From an uncultured SAR86 cluster bacterium (GTDB lineage Bacteria > Pseudomonadota > Gammaproteobacteria > Magnimaribacterales > Magnimaribacteraceae): a DNA stretch of 56,077 bases. Position numbers and translations under genes: made by a program. Location of the stretch: contig CACLEI010000006.1 in the NCBI GenBank assembly GCA_902605935.1, positions 1 through 56,077 of the forward strand, in the 5' to 3' direction. The notes below the pieces were generated by a model. It was not told the DNA's origin and did no database searches. It saw only the letters and a list, made by a program, of their open reading frames with translations. This document shows positions 17,494 through 25,664 of this stretch, in pieces (the stretch's first letter is position 1; each line of letters begins with the position of its first letter).

Positions 17494-18486
17494 TTGTTAG
17501 TAAATGAGGAAATAAAGCTAGATTACTCTGATGTTTTAATTCGCCCTAAAAGATCAACCATGAGTTCTAGGGGTGAGGTTAATTTGGAACGTACTCATAA
17601 TTTTTTATGGAGTAAGAAGAAGTGGACTGGGATACCTATCATGTCGTCTAATATGGACACAGTTGGTACACCAGCTATGCACAAAGTTTTATCCAAATAT
17701 AAGTTAATAACTTGTCCTGCTAAACATCATCTAAAGAAAGATCAAGGTAAATTCAAAAAAGGCAAAGCCAACACATGTTGGTTTGGAGGGATTGATGATA
17801 TTAACAACTTGGCTAAGACCTCCTCAGGATTTATTGGTTTGGATGTTGCTAATGGATATACAATAAAGTTTGTCGATGCTGTGAAGAAACTCAGGGACAA
17901 ATGTCCAGATGCAACAATTGCTGCGGGTAATGTTGTAACTGCGGATATGACTCAAGAGCTAATTTTAGCCGGTGCAGATATTGTAAAGGTAGGCATAGGA
18001 CCAGGATCTGTTTGCACGACCAGAATTAAAACTGGTATTGGCTATCCTCAATTAAGTGCCGTAATAGAGTGTGCAGATGCTGCTCACGGACTTGACGCAC
18101 ATATCATAGCTGACGGAGGCTGTGTAAATTCTGGAGATATTGTTAAAGCTTTTGCTGCAGGAGCTGATTTTGTAATGCTTGGAGGTATGCTTGCGGGGCA
18201 TGATGAATGTGATGGAGAAGTTGAAAATGGTGTTATGAAATTTTACGGCATGGCTTCTGAATCTGCTATGAGTAGACATGGTAATCATAATGCTTACAGA
18301 GGAGTGGAAGGTAAGACCGTGGAAGTGGAATATCGCGGAAAGGCAGATGACACAATTAAAGATATTCTTAGTGGAATAAGATCTGCTTGTACTTATGTTG
18401 GAGCAACAAGACTAAAAACTCTCTCTAAATGTACAACTTTTGTGCGTGTCAACAATACTCATAATACAATATTCGGTATGGAGTAA
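17494..18486 (+). CDS. guaC: GMP reductase
   Basis: Reduces GMP to IMP with NADPH, the reverse of GuaB-GuaA. The 330-residue protein opens VNEEIKLDYSDVLIRPKRST, as E. coli GuaC does, and lacks CBS domains. The catalytic loop GPGSVCTT holds Cys174, followed by the GuaC-typical IKTGIGYPQLSAVIECADAAHG. The start is TTG at 17494, chosen because it aligns with the E. coli N-terminus; only a weak GAGAGA precedes it. It is separated from the upstream unit by a terminator and so is probably transcribed independently. Confidence 0.95.
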   Translation: MLVNEEIKLDYSDVLIRPKRSTMSSRGEVNLERTHNFLWSKKKWTGIPIMSSNMDTVGTPAMHKVLSKYKLITCPAKHHLKKDQGKFKKGKANTCWFGGIDDINNLAKTSSGFIGLDVANGYTIKFVDAVKKLRDKCPDATIAAGNVVTADMTQELILAGADIVKVGIGPGSVCTTRIKTGIGYPQLSAVIECADAAHGLDAHIIADGGCVNSGDIVKAFAAGADFVMLGGMLAGHDECDGEVENGVMKFYGMASESAMSRHGNHNAYRGVEGKTVEVEYRGKADDTIKDILSGIRSACTYVGATRLKTLSKCTTFVRVNNTHNTIFGME

Positions 18487-18534
18487 ATTGCCTTTTCAGG
18501 TGGAAAATAAACAACAAATATCGATACAGTAGAA

Positions 18535-19026
18535 GTGCGTAAATTCTTAACTACCTTTATTTTCATTGCCTCACAAAGTTTCGTTTATACCGAATCTTTG
18601 GGAAATCTAGCACAGTATCCACCCTTGGGAGTAGATTTGACTATAAGCACTACTAAAGATGGCTTTCCTAGTCTTGCTCCTTCGGAAATTTCTCTTAATA
18701 CAGGTCAATATTATCGTTTAAATATTAATTGCCCAGATGTTAAAGATGACTTAACTGGTTGGAGAATAGAAATGCCTGACTTACTTAGAAATTCTCATCT
18801 TAGGCTGGTAACAGTGGGGGATATTGAGATTCATTTACAAGGTTTAAGTTTTAATGCAATTGAATGCGATGAGATTGGTTCAGCTCACGTTAGTTTTGTA
18901 CCTATTAAGCCTGGTTCTTATCAACTTTATGTTGGAAATGTACCAAGTGCTGTGAGAAGGCCAATTGGCGAAGCTGGAATTCAAGAAAAAGGTAACTTTG
19001 TTTTAAGTCGTTTTATTGTAAATTAA
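18535..19026 (+). CDS. Exported cupredoxin-like protein of unknown function
   Basis: 163 residues starting with GTG, with a Sec signal peptide (MRKFLTTFIFIASQSFVYTES). The mature part ends in strands such as HVSFVPIKPGSYQLYVGN, which resembles the final strands of cupredoxin domains, but I see no complete His-Cys-His-Met copper set. It is probably a periplasmic beta-sandwich protein. There is only a poor Shine-Dalgarno before the GTG. It lies 48 bp after guaC and 55 bp before an MTHFR-like gene; no functional link is evident. Confidence 0.6.
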   Translation: MRKFLTTFIFIASQSFVYTESLGNLAQYPPLGVDLTISTTKDGFPSLAPSEISLNTGQYYRLNINCPDVKDDLTGWRIEMPDLLRNSHLRLVTVGDIEIHLQGLSFNAIECDEIGSAHVSFVPIKPGSYQLYVGNVPSAVRRPIGEAGIQEKGNFVLSRFIVN

Positions 19027-19081
19027 TAAATTCAGCTAAAACCGTTTCTGTATTAGTTAAAGATGAGTTATTGATGAGGTA

Positions 19082-19942
19082 ATGTTAGAAAAAAAGGATT
19101 TTTTATTCACTACAGAAACAACCCCTGATGTAAGTACCGATCTTTCTGCAAGTTCAAAAAAAATTGATGCTCTATTAGGTCTTGCTGATGCAGTAAATGT
19201 CACAGATTCCCCCAATTGTAAAACTCGCTTAAATAGCTTACTGGTAGCGTCAGAAATTAAGAAAAGTGGTTTGGATGTTATTTTGCAATTAACAGGCAGA
19301 GACAGAAATAGGGTAGCTTTAGAGTCAGAACTTTTAGGTGCTTTATCTGTGCAGATTGATAAAGTTCTTTGTCTCAGTGGAGACCAGCCAGATGATGATG
19401 GACCAATGGCTGTTAATGAATTAAACAGTAATGATTTGATTCAGCTCTGTAAGACTATATCTGGAGGATCTTTAACTGACGGTACACAAATAAAAAGCCC
19501 TTTACCATTATATTCAGGTGCTGCAGACGACCTATATGTACAGTTATCAAATCCAGAAGCAATGAATTCGTTGGCTGGAAAGATGAATCAAGGAGTGAGC
19601 TTTATTCAGACTCAATACTGCTTTGATTTTGATGTAATAAAGCAATATTCAGAAAAATTAAATGACCAAGGTATATTCAATGATTGCAAGGTATTGATTG
19701 GAATGGGACCACTAAAATCTGCAAAACAGGCAGATTGGATGAGGAAGAATCTCTGGGGGATAAATATTTCTGATGAGATTCTTAACAAATTAGAATGCAG
19801 CGATAAACCTGAAGAGACAGGTGAAGAGATTTGTATAGATTTAATTGAAAAGATTATGTTCCTTCCTTGCATTCATGGAGTTCATTTAATGGGCCCCAAC
19901 TGTGAAAAAGGATCTGCTAAAGTTATATCTAATTTTAAATAA
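19082..19942 (+). CDS. Methylenetetrahydrofolate reductase-like protein
   Basis: 286 residues with the MTHFR barrel pattern: early Glu in FTTETTPD, then NVTDSPNCKTRLNSL, QLTGRDRNRVALESELLGA (the conserved flavin/folate-binding stretch) and VLCLSGDQP. The family reduces or oxidises 5,10-methylene-H4folate and 5-methyl-H4folate. The sequence departs from canonical MetF, resembling the divergent MTHFR-like proteins found in C1-compound catabolism, so I give no symbol. The neighbours (class III aminotransferase, GST-like) hint at degradation of a methylated compound, which is inference. Confidence 0.78.
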   Translation: MLEKKDFLFTTETTPDVSTDLSASSKKIDALLGLADAVNVTDSPNCKTRLNSLLVASEIKKSGLDVILQLTGRDRNRVALESELLGALSVQIDKVLCLSGDQPDDDGPMAVNELNSNDLIQLCKTISGGSLTDGTQIKSPLPLYSGAADDLYVQLSNPEAMNSLAGKMNQGVSFIQTQYCFDFDVIKQYSEKLNDQGIFNDCKVLIGMGPLKSAKQADWMRKNLWGINISDEILNKLECSDKPEETGEEICIDLIEKIMFLPCIHGVHLMGPNCEKGSAKVISNFK

Positions 19943-20046
19943 TATCTTCTTTTAGAATATCCACCTCTGCGTGAAGATACAATAAATTGATGATTTGGTA
20001 TTTTTAATTTAAGGTGAAACAAAAGTAAACAATATGGAGAGGTAAG

Positions 20047-21417
20047 ATGAAATCTTCTAACCAAGCAACACTAAAATTGGGAACTAAATCTGATGCAGTA
20101 AGAACGAAGTTAATAAATAGAACCGCCAAATGTGAATCGCTTGCTAAAAGAGGGCAAGCTGCTTTAGCGCAAGAAGTTGTTCAGACTGTCGATTTACCTC
20201 ATCCAATTTATATAGATTCAGCCGAAGGACCCTATTTAACTGATCTTGATGGAAATAAATATATAGACTTAACAGGTGGATTTGGTCCAAATGTTCTTGG
20301 TAATAAGCCTAAACCAATTGAAGATGCGCTTTCTTCTCAAATTAAAAAAGGTTGGCATTATGGGATTCCTGGAAGTGGACAGGCCCAATTAGCTGAATTA
20401 ATAAAAGAATCTTCACCTTCTGTGGATGAAGTGATGTTTTGTAATTCTGGTAGTGAAGCGACTATGTTTGCCTTTCGTGCAGCCAGGGCCGTTACTGGCA
20501 AGAAGGTAGTTGCTTTATTTGATGGTTCTTATCATGGGATACATGATTATGCCTTGTTAAGAGCTGACTCAAAGAGTGAAAGATCAACACCCACAAGCCT
20601 TACCCTTGGATCAGGCATTCCAAATGAAGTTTCCCAAAATCTAATGATGATGCTTCCATATCGAGATAAAAATGCCTATGAGTTGATCCGAAAGTATAAA
20701 AATGATTTGGCCATGGTTGTTATTGAACCTGTTCAGAGCTCTAATCCTAGGCTTGACAGTCAAGAATTTTTAGAAGGTTTAAGAGATGTCTGTACTGAGT
20801 GTGAAGTTCTTTTAATGTTTGACGAAGTCATAACTGGTTTCCGAATAGAGTATGGAGGATGTCAAGAATATTACAACATAAAACCCGATGTGATTACATA
20901 TGGTAAGGCTGTAGGCGGAGGAATGCCGATCGGTGTAGTTGCAGGACCTAAAAAAATTATGAATAGTTTTTCTGGAGCTGAAGATACTCCGGCAATATTT
21001 GCTGGTGGTACATTTAGCGGCAATCCTCTTACTATGGCTGGAGGTATTGGTGCTTTGGAGTATTTAAAAGAAAATAAAGAACATATATATCCTTATTTGC
21101 ATGAACAAGGTGATCGGCTTGCTAAAGAAATTAATGAATTTTGTTCAATGTCCAAGATACCTGCAAAGTTGATGAATGCTGGATCTATGATGCATTTAAT
21201 TTTTGGTGATAACGATATTAAATCATCCAGAGATATAGAAAGACGTCACTATCATTTAGAAAATGAATTTTATCTTCATCTTTTAGGTCATAATGTTATT
21301 GTTCCTGGGATCCATTTAGCATTTCTGTCCTATGCCCATTCTCCAGAAATAGTTGATCAAGTTATTTCCGCATTTAAAAATACTTTTGAAGATCTAAGGT
21401 CAGACGGATATATATAA
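20047..21417 (+). CDS. Class III aminotransferase, glutamate-1-semialdehyde aminomutase-like
   Basis: 456-residue PLP enzyme. Motifs in order: GNKYIDLTGGFGPNVLGN, NSGSEA at 133-138 (PLP phosphate), SYHG at 161-164, MFDEVITGFR with Asp259, and the Schiff-base Lys287 in YGKAVGGGMPIG. This is the GSA-aminomutase/omega-aminotransferase branch. An N-terminal extension of about 45 residues and an active site differing from HemL argue against haem synthesis. It probably transaminates or isomerises an amino compound. A GST-like gene follows by 50 bp. Confidence 0.82.
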   Translation: MKSSNQATLKLGTKSDAVRTKLINRTAKCESLAKRGQAALAQEVVQTVDLPHPIYIDSAEGPYLTDLDGNKYIDLTGGFGPNVLGNKPKPIEDALSSQIKKGWHYGIPGSGQAQLAELIKESSPSVDEVMFCNSGSEATMFAFRAARAVTGKKVVALFDGSYHGIHDYALLRADSKSERSTPTSLTLGSGIPNEVSQNLMMMLPYRDKNAYELIRKYKNDLAMVVIEPVQSSNPRLDSQEFLEGLRDVCTECEVLLMFDEVITGFRIEYGGCQEYYNIKPDVITYGKAVGGGMPIGVVAGPKKIMNSFSGAEDTPAIFAGGTFSGNPLTMAGGIGALEYLKENKEHIYPYLHEQGDRLAKEINEFCSMSKIPAKLMNAGSMMHLIFGDNDIKSSRDIERRHYHLENEFYLHLLGHNVIVPGIHLAFLSYAHSPEIVDQVISAFKNTFEDLRSDGYI

Positions 21418-21467
21418 GAAGTAATTGATTTAGAAAAAAGACTGATTTCGTAAAACATAAAATATTA

Positions 21468-22283
21468 ATGAACAACAGAGAAGACTCACAAAATCCAACT
21501 TTTATAACACTTGAAGCAGCAGCAGAAATGAATACTGGAACAAGGATAACTTTTGTTCCTGGCGTCCAGGCTCTTTATGCTGAAGCGCTCAAGAATATTT
21601 GTTTTGTAAAACAAATCCCAATAACACGTGTTTTACATCCTTTAATGGGAATAGATAAAGAAACTGGAGAGGATAGACAAGCAAATCTATACAACTTAAC
21701 TAAACAAACAAGTTTACCAACTATGCTTCATGAGGAAGAAAGGCCAAGAAATGTCTGGATAGAGCAACTCGCTCTTGCTGAGCGAATTGGAGCAGAAGAA
21801 AGTCCTTCGATTATCCCAGAAAGTTTTGAACTCAGAGCAGAAATGTATGGACTATGCGCTATTATTCTTGCGGAGGATGGATTGGTTTGGAATATGAGGA
21901 TCTTGAATGATGGTCCTTTAGGGAGAAAATATGGCTACAGCAAAGTTGCCAGCTCATCGGCTCCTTCCAAAATTATAAATGCCCTAAAAGTTATTGATGC
22001 AAAATTAAAATCCCAAGAAAAACTTAATTCAAAGTTTTTGATAGGAGATGAACTCTCAGCAGTAGACATTTATTGGGCAACTATGAGTATGTGCATGATA
22101 CCGGCAACTGAGGACATCATGCCCAAAACAAAACAAAATCAGGGTATGTTAGCTGGCTTTGAAGCAATCTCTAAAATACCAGATTTTGCTAATATAATTT
22201 CACCTCTAATGCGCGATCATCAAAGCAATATTCTTAAGACTTATTGCGAGACTCCTGCCATCCTTGGAGGTGACCCTTTATAG
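21468..22283 (+). CDS. Glutathione S-transferase-like protein
   Basis: 271 residues. The C-terminal half reads as a GST helical domain (INALKVIDAKLKSQ, then FLIGDELSAVDIYWATMSM, the conserved N-capping/hydrophobic-staple segment). The N-terminal half is thioredoxin-like but divergent, with TFVPGVQALYAEALKNIC where the catalytic Ser/Tyr/Cys normally sits, and LPTMLHEEERPRNVW instead of the usual VPxLxDxxxxxxES. Glutathione may therefore not be bound in the usual way. It may act with the preceding aminotransferase. Confidence 0.68.
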   Translation: MNNREDSQNPTFITLEAAAEMNTGTRITFVPGVQALYAEALKNICFVKQIPITRVLHPLMGIDKETGEDRQANLYNLTKQTSLPTMLHEEERPRNVWIEQLALAERIGAEESPSIIPESFELRAEMYGLCAIILAEDGLVWNMRILNDGPLGRKYGYSKVASSSAPSKIINALKVIDAKLKSQEKLNSKFLIGDELSAVDIYWATMSMCMIPATEDIMPKTKQNQGMLAGFEAISKIPDFANIISPLMRDHQSNILKTYCETPAILGGDPL

Positions 22284-22292
22284 GTTTTAGAT

Positions 22293-22709
22293 ATGGAAGA
22301 ACAGTTTGTTCACTCTGATCTTTATACTAAAGAAATTCTAGAAGAGGTTAAGACTATCGCTCTGGTTGGAGCAAGTTCTAATCCACAGAAAGATAGTTAC
22401 AAGGTTATGAAATTCTTATTAGAAAAAAACTATGTGGTTTATCCTGTAAATCCTAACGAAAAAGGGAAAAGTATTTTAGGTCAATATTGTTATGGGGATC
22501 TTCAGTCCATAGGCTTGCCCATAGACATGGTAGAAGTCTTTAGAAAGTCTGAAGAAGTTCTTGGCATTACCAAGGAGGCAATCAATATTGGCTCAAAAGT
22601 TCTTTGGACTCAATTGGGTATAATTGATAAAGAAGCTTTCAAAATGGCAAAAAACGAGGGACTGAAAGTTGTCATGAATCGATGTCCTAAAATCGAATTA
22701 AAAAAATAA
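22293..22709 (+). CDS. CoA-binding protein, YccU family
   Basis: 138 residues comprising one CoA-binding Rossmann domain: IALVGASSNPQKDSYKVMKFL at the start, VYPVNPNEKGKSILG, then DMVEVFRKSEEV, and VLWTQLGI, as in E. coli YccU and the N-terminus of acyl-CoA synthetases (ADP-forming). It has no catalytic His domain. Possibly a CoA carrier or redox sensor. It lies in a tight run (9 bp after the GST-like gene, 22 bp before a crotonase), consistent with CoA-linked metabolism. Confidence 0.85.
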   Translation: MEEQFVHSDLYTKEILEEVKTIALVGASSNPQKDSYKVMKFLLEKNYVVYPVNPNEKGKSILGQYCYGDLQSIGLPIDMVEVFRKSEEVLGITKEAINIGSKVLWTQLGIIDKEAFKMAKNEGLKVVMNRCPKIELKK

Positions 22710-22731
22710 AAACTTATTTAAGGTCTAAAAA

Positions 22732-23532
22732 ATGAATAATGAAATGAATATACTCGTTAGTAATATCCCCAGAGAGGGTATTCTTCGCCTTGTTATGGAT
22801 GATCAAAAGAGTGGCAATGCTTTATCGGAAGAAATGATGAGTATATTAATAAAGGCAATAGAAAAGGCTTCAATTGATGACTCAGTTAAAGTCATTATTT
22901 TAGCTGCCGAGGGAAGCATATTTAGTTCAGGACATAATTTAAAGCAAATTACTGATGCAAGAGAGCAAAGTGAAGATGGTGAACCCTACTTCAGACAATT
23001 ATTTGACCAATGCTCATCTTTGATGCAACTTCTAGTCAATTGTCCAAAACCTATCATTGCACAAATATCAGGTATAGCTACCGCAGCGGGATGTCAGTTG
23101 GTTGCAACTTGTGATCTTGCTTATGCTTCAAGCTCAGCTAAATTTGCAACACCGGGAGTCAACTTGGGGCTTTTTTGTTCTACTCCCATGGTAGCTCTAA
23201 CCAGAGCAGTTAAAAATAAGCATGCTATGGAAATGCTTCTTACCGGTGACTTTATTGACTCAAAAAAAGCAAAAGAAATAGGATTAATAAATAATTTTTA
23301 TGAAATTGATGAGTTAGAAAAAGAAACTATGGATATAGCATCCAAAATTGCTAATAAATCTTCAGTGGCTGTATCAACGGGTAAAAATGCATTTTATACT
23401 CAATCTGATTATGACTTAGCTCAAGCTTATGACTTTACTTCAAAAGTCATGGTAGAAAATTTATTGAAAGATGATGCTAAAGAAGGGATAGGAGCCTTTT
23501 TGGAGAAGCGTAAACCAAATTTTAAAAAATAA
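22732..23532 (+). CDS. Crotonase-superfamily protein, ECHDC3-like
   Basis: 266 residues with the crotonase fold: oxyanion loop FSSGHNLKQI and second loop ISGIATAAGCQLVATCDLAYA. Both Glu residues of classical enoyl-CoA hydratase are replaced (Gln in AAGCQL, Gly in ATPGVNLGLF). This arrangement resembles ECHDC3-like proteins, whose reaction is not settled. It may bind acyl-CoA without hydratase activity or catalyse a different step. It follows the CoA-binding protein, so a shared acyl-CoA pathway is plausible. Confidence 0.82.
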   Translation: MNNEMNILVSNIPREGILRLVMDDQKSGNALSEEMMSILIKAIEKASIDDSVKVIILAAEGSIFSSGHNLKQITDAREQSEDGEPYFRQLFDQCSSLMQLLVNCPKPIIAQISGIATAAGCQLVATCDLAYASSSAKFATPGVNLGLFCSTPMVALTRAVKNKHAMEMLLTGDFIDSKKAKEIGLINNFYEIDELEKETMDIASKIANKSSVAVSTGKNAFYTQSDYDLAQAYDFTSKVMVENLLKDDAKEGIGAFLEKRKPNFKK

Positions 23533-23541
23533 CTTTATCTT

Positions 23542-23967
23542 TTGTCATACTTACTAAGGGTTCTGAATTTTCCTAAGGCTTTTTGGAGGAAACTAGCTTT
23601 ATTGGCCTTCTCATCCTTTTTTATCACTGTAGGAATTGATCATTTTATTAATCCAGATTTCTATCTAGCTATAATGCCTCCTATGTTGCCTTTGCACCTT
23701 GAGGCGGTATACGTAAGCGGTTTTTTTGAAATTCTGGGAGGTCTTGGTCTTTTATTATCTCGCTTTAGAAAAATATCAGGTTGGGGTCTGTTGGCCCTTT
23801 TGATTGCTGTTTACCCTGCAAATATTTATATGGCTATGACGCCAGAGGCCTTTCCTGAAATTTCAATTTTTGCGCTTTACTTTCGTCTCGCCTTACAATT
23901 TCTCTTCTTTTTCTGGGCCTACTCTTTGACAAGGCCGGCTTTCAATCCGTCTAAAAATTATATTTAA
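23542..23967 (+). CDS. DoxX-family small membrane protein
   Basis: 141 residues with four hydrophobic helices. The segments GIDHFINPDFYLAIMPP, VSGFFEILGGLGLLL and AVYPANIYMAM are typical of the DoxX/COG4270 family of small quinone-interacting or redox-linked membrane proteins. The start is probably TTG at 23542; no ATG or good ribosome-binding site is available, so a coupled start 9 bp after the crotonase stop is assumed. Function is unknown. Confidence 0.72.
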   Translation: MSYLLRVLNFPKAFWRKLALLAFSSFFITVGIDHFINPDFYLAIMPPMLPLHLEAVYVSGFFEILGGLGLLLSRFRKISGWGLLALLIAVYPANIYMAMTPEAFPEISIFALYFRLALQFLFFFWAYSLTRPAFNPSKNYI

Positions 23968-23985
23968 ATTTATGAGGTTATAACC

Positions 23986-24273
23986 ATGATAGATTATTTT
24001 TTTGTGCTTCAGTACGGTCAATGGCTTATATTGGTTATAAGCATTTTGGCCTTATATCAGGTAAGTTCGGTTAATCATGAAACAAGATTGAAAGGCTACT
24101 TAGTTACTGCCCTAAGTAGATTTTCAGGCGCTGTAATATTTTTATTTGTTGATTTATTTGCCTTTGTCATAGCTAATTTAATTCAGACTTATATAGCTTT
24201 AAGAGGATACTTTAAAAATAAAAATACTGGGGACATAACTAAAGAAAGTGATCAAGATAATGAAAAATTTTAG
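23986..24273 (+). CDS. Small two-helix membrane protein of unknown function
   Basis: 95 residues with hydrophobic segments at about 9-27 and 48-70, and a hydrophilic, acidic tail (NTGDITKESDQDNEKF). I recognise no family. GAGGT stands before the ATG at 23986. It lies between the DoxX-like gene and a crotonase on the same strand and is probably co-transcribed with them. Confidence 0.6.
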   Translation: MIDYFFVLQYGQWLILVISILALYQVSSVNHETRLKGYLVTALSRFSGAVIFLFVDLFAFVIANLIQTYIALRGYFKNKNTGDITKESDQDNEKF

Positions 24274-24298
24274 GAAAATTTTCAATTAGGAGGATAGG

Positions 24299-25081
24299 AT
24301 GAATACAAATCTTTTATTTGAAATCGATGGTGCAGTAGCGATACTGACTATAGATGACGCACCTTATAATCGTATGTCTTTAGACTTTATGGACGCGTTA
24401 GAAGAAACTGTTGATAAGATTTCAAAAGATAATGCGATTAGAGCAGTGGTTTTAACAGCAGCTGGATTAGATAATTTTTCAGTAGGAATGAATCTTAAGC
24501 AATTCCAAGAAGGTATTAACAGAAAGGGCAGTTCAGATGCTCTTTTTGATCAAAGGCTAAAAGTCATAGACGCAATTGAAAGAATGCACAAACCTTGGAT
24601 AGCAACTTTGTTTGGTTACTGTCTTGGTGGAGGACTAGAAGTTCCTTTGGGATGTCATTTTCGCTTTGCAGCTGCTGAGGATGCACAAATAGGATTGCCA
24701 GAACTCGATCTTGGAGCAGTTCCAGCATGGGGTGGGAGTGCTCGTTTAGCCAAGTGTGTAGGTGAGAACCATGCTATAGATATGATACTCAGATCTAAGA
24801 AGATTTCTGGTAGAAGAGCTCTAGAAATTGGTCTTGTTCATGAAATTTATCCAATTGATGAATTGAAAGAAGCAGCCATTGCTTTGGGCCATGAACTTGC
24901 TGCTCAGCCGGCGGCAGCTGTAGCTAGTATGATGAAAGTCTTGGTTAACAGTTCAGAAAAAAATTTAGATGAGCTTTTAATAGCTGAAAGAAAAGGAGTG
25001 CATGAAAATAATGATACGAAAGACTCGAAGGAAGGAATGATGGCTTTTTTAGAAAAGAGAAAACCTCAATTTAATAAGTAA
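24299..25081 (+). CDS. Enoyl-CoA hydratase/isomerase
   Basis: 260-residue crotonase with the oxyanion loop FSVGMNLKQF and both catalytic Glu positions filled: GGGLEVPLGC and LPELDLGAVP (followed by AWGGSARL). That supports true hydratase-type chemistry on an enoyl-CoA, unlike the neighbour at 22732. An excellent AGGAGGATAGG precedes the ATG. The C-terminus FLEKRKPQFNK is nearly the same as that of the 22732 gene, showing common ancestry. It ends a co-directional run; a convergent gene follows. Confidence 0.86.
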   Translation: MNTNLLFEIDGAVAILTIDDAPYNRMSLDFMDALEETVDKISKDNAIRAVVLTAAGLDNFSVGMNLKQFQEGINRKGSSDALFDQRLKVIDAIERMHKPWIATLFGYCLGGGLEVPLGCHFRFAAAEDAQIGLPELDLGAVPAWGGSARLAKCVGENHAIDMILRSKKISGRRALEIGLVHEIYPIDELKEAAIALGHELAAQPAAAVASMMKVLVNSSEKNLDELLIAERKGVHENNDTKDSKEGMMAFLEKRKPQFNK

Positions 25082-25109
25082 ATCTATAAATAATCTATTA
25101 AGTAGATTT
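25080..25109. terminator. AT-rich hairpin between convergent genes
   Basis: AAATCTA/TAGATTT form a 7-bp stem around a 16-base loop just after the crotonase stop. It is weak and AT-rich, but it sits between convergent ends, where a bidirectional terminator is expected. Confidence 0.3.
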
Positions 25110-25123
25110 CTAATTTCTGTGAT

Positions 25124-25570
25124 CTAAAAGACCGGAGAAGAGTGATGAATTTTAATTTTTATAGAATCATTAATCTCAGTAAAAATAAATGTAAATGCGA
25201 CCTTAGTAACCTCATCTTCATTAAAAGGTTTGAACAAAAGTGTTCCCATTGATGCTAAAAAGTTGTCCTCTAAAAGAAAGTTAAGTTCATCGACCTCAAT
25301 AGTCTCCCAAGGTTTAAGTGCAAACCCTTTATCTTCTGAAATATCACCCCTAACAAAATAAGATATGGCATCAGTTTTAGTATTCCTGAAAACTTTCTCT
25401 GCAGTAAAGGTAGGCTTAAATAAAATATCTTCCTCAGAGAATGCATAGTGTTTTTCAATAAAGACTTCTGCAAGTGTTTTAAAATCAGCACCTTCTTGAT
25501 ATGCCTTACCAATCTCAATTACTCCTTGTCTCCACGAATTTAAAAATTCTTTAATTATTTGTTTCCCCAT
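25124..25570 (-). CDS. NTF2-like fold protein with C-terminal HHSSP motif
   Basis: 148 residues. The first 45 residues are helical (SWRQGVIEIGKAYQEG), then strands with FKPTFTAEKVFRNT, GFALKPWETIEVDE and MGTLLFKP, ending KIKIHHSSPVF. This matches a bacterial NTF2/SnoaL-like family often loosely labelled phosphoribosyl-AMP cyclohydrolase. The terminal HHSS is also the hallmark of CaMKII-association-domain proteins and of iota-class carbonic anhydrases. A carbonic anhydrase role is therefore possible but unproven; there is no signal peptide. It is a single gene, convergent with the crotonase. Confidence 0.6.
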   Translation of the reverse strand: MGKQIIKEFLNSWRQGVIEIGKAYQEGADFKTLAEVFIEKHYAFSEEDILFKPTFTAEKVFRNTKTDAISYFVRGDISEDKGFALKPWETIEVDELNFLLEDNFLASMGTLLFKPFNEDEVTKVAFTFIFTEINDSIKIKIHHSSPVF

Positions 25571-25664
25571 ATCTGTATGTTTTTTATTTGCTTAAACTTT
25601 AATTTATACTTAATTCAGAAGGTAAGTAAAATATCTATTATGCTTAGATTATAAAGGAGATGTT

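Noticed and set aside
20047-21417. hemL (glutamate-1-semialdehyde aminomutase)
   Set aside because: The N-terminal extension, divergent motifs and catabolic neighbours do not fit the haem gene; kept as a GSA-like class III enzyme.
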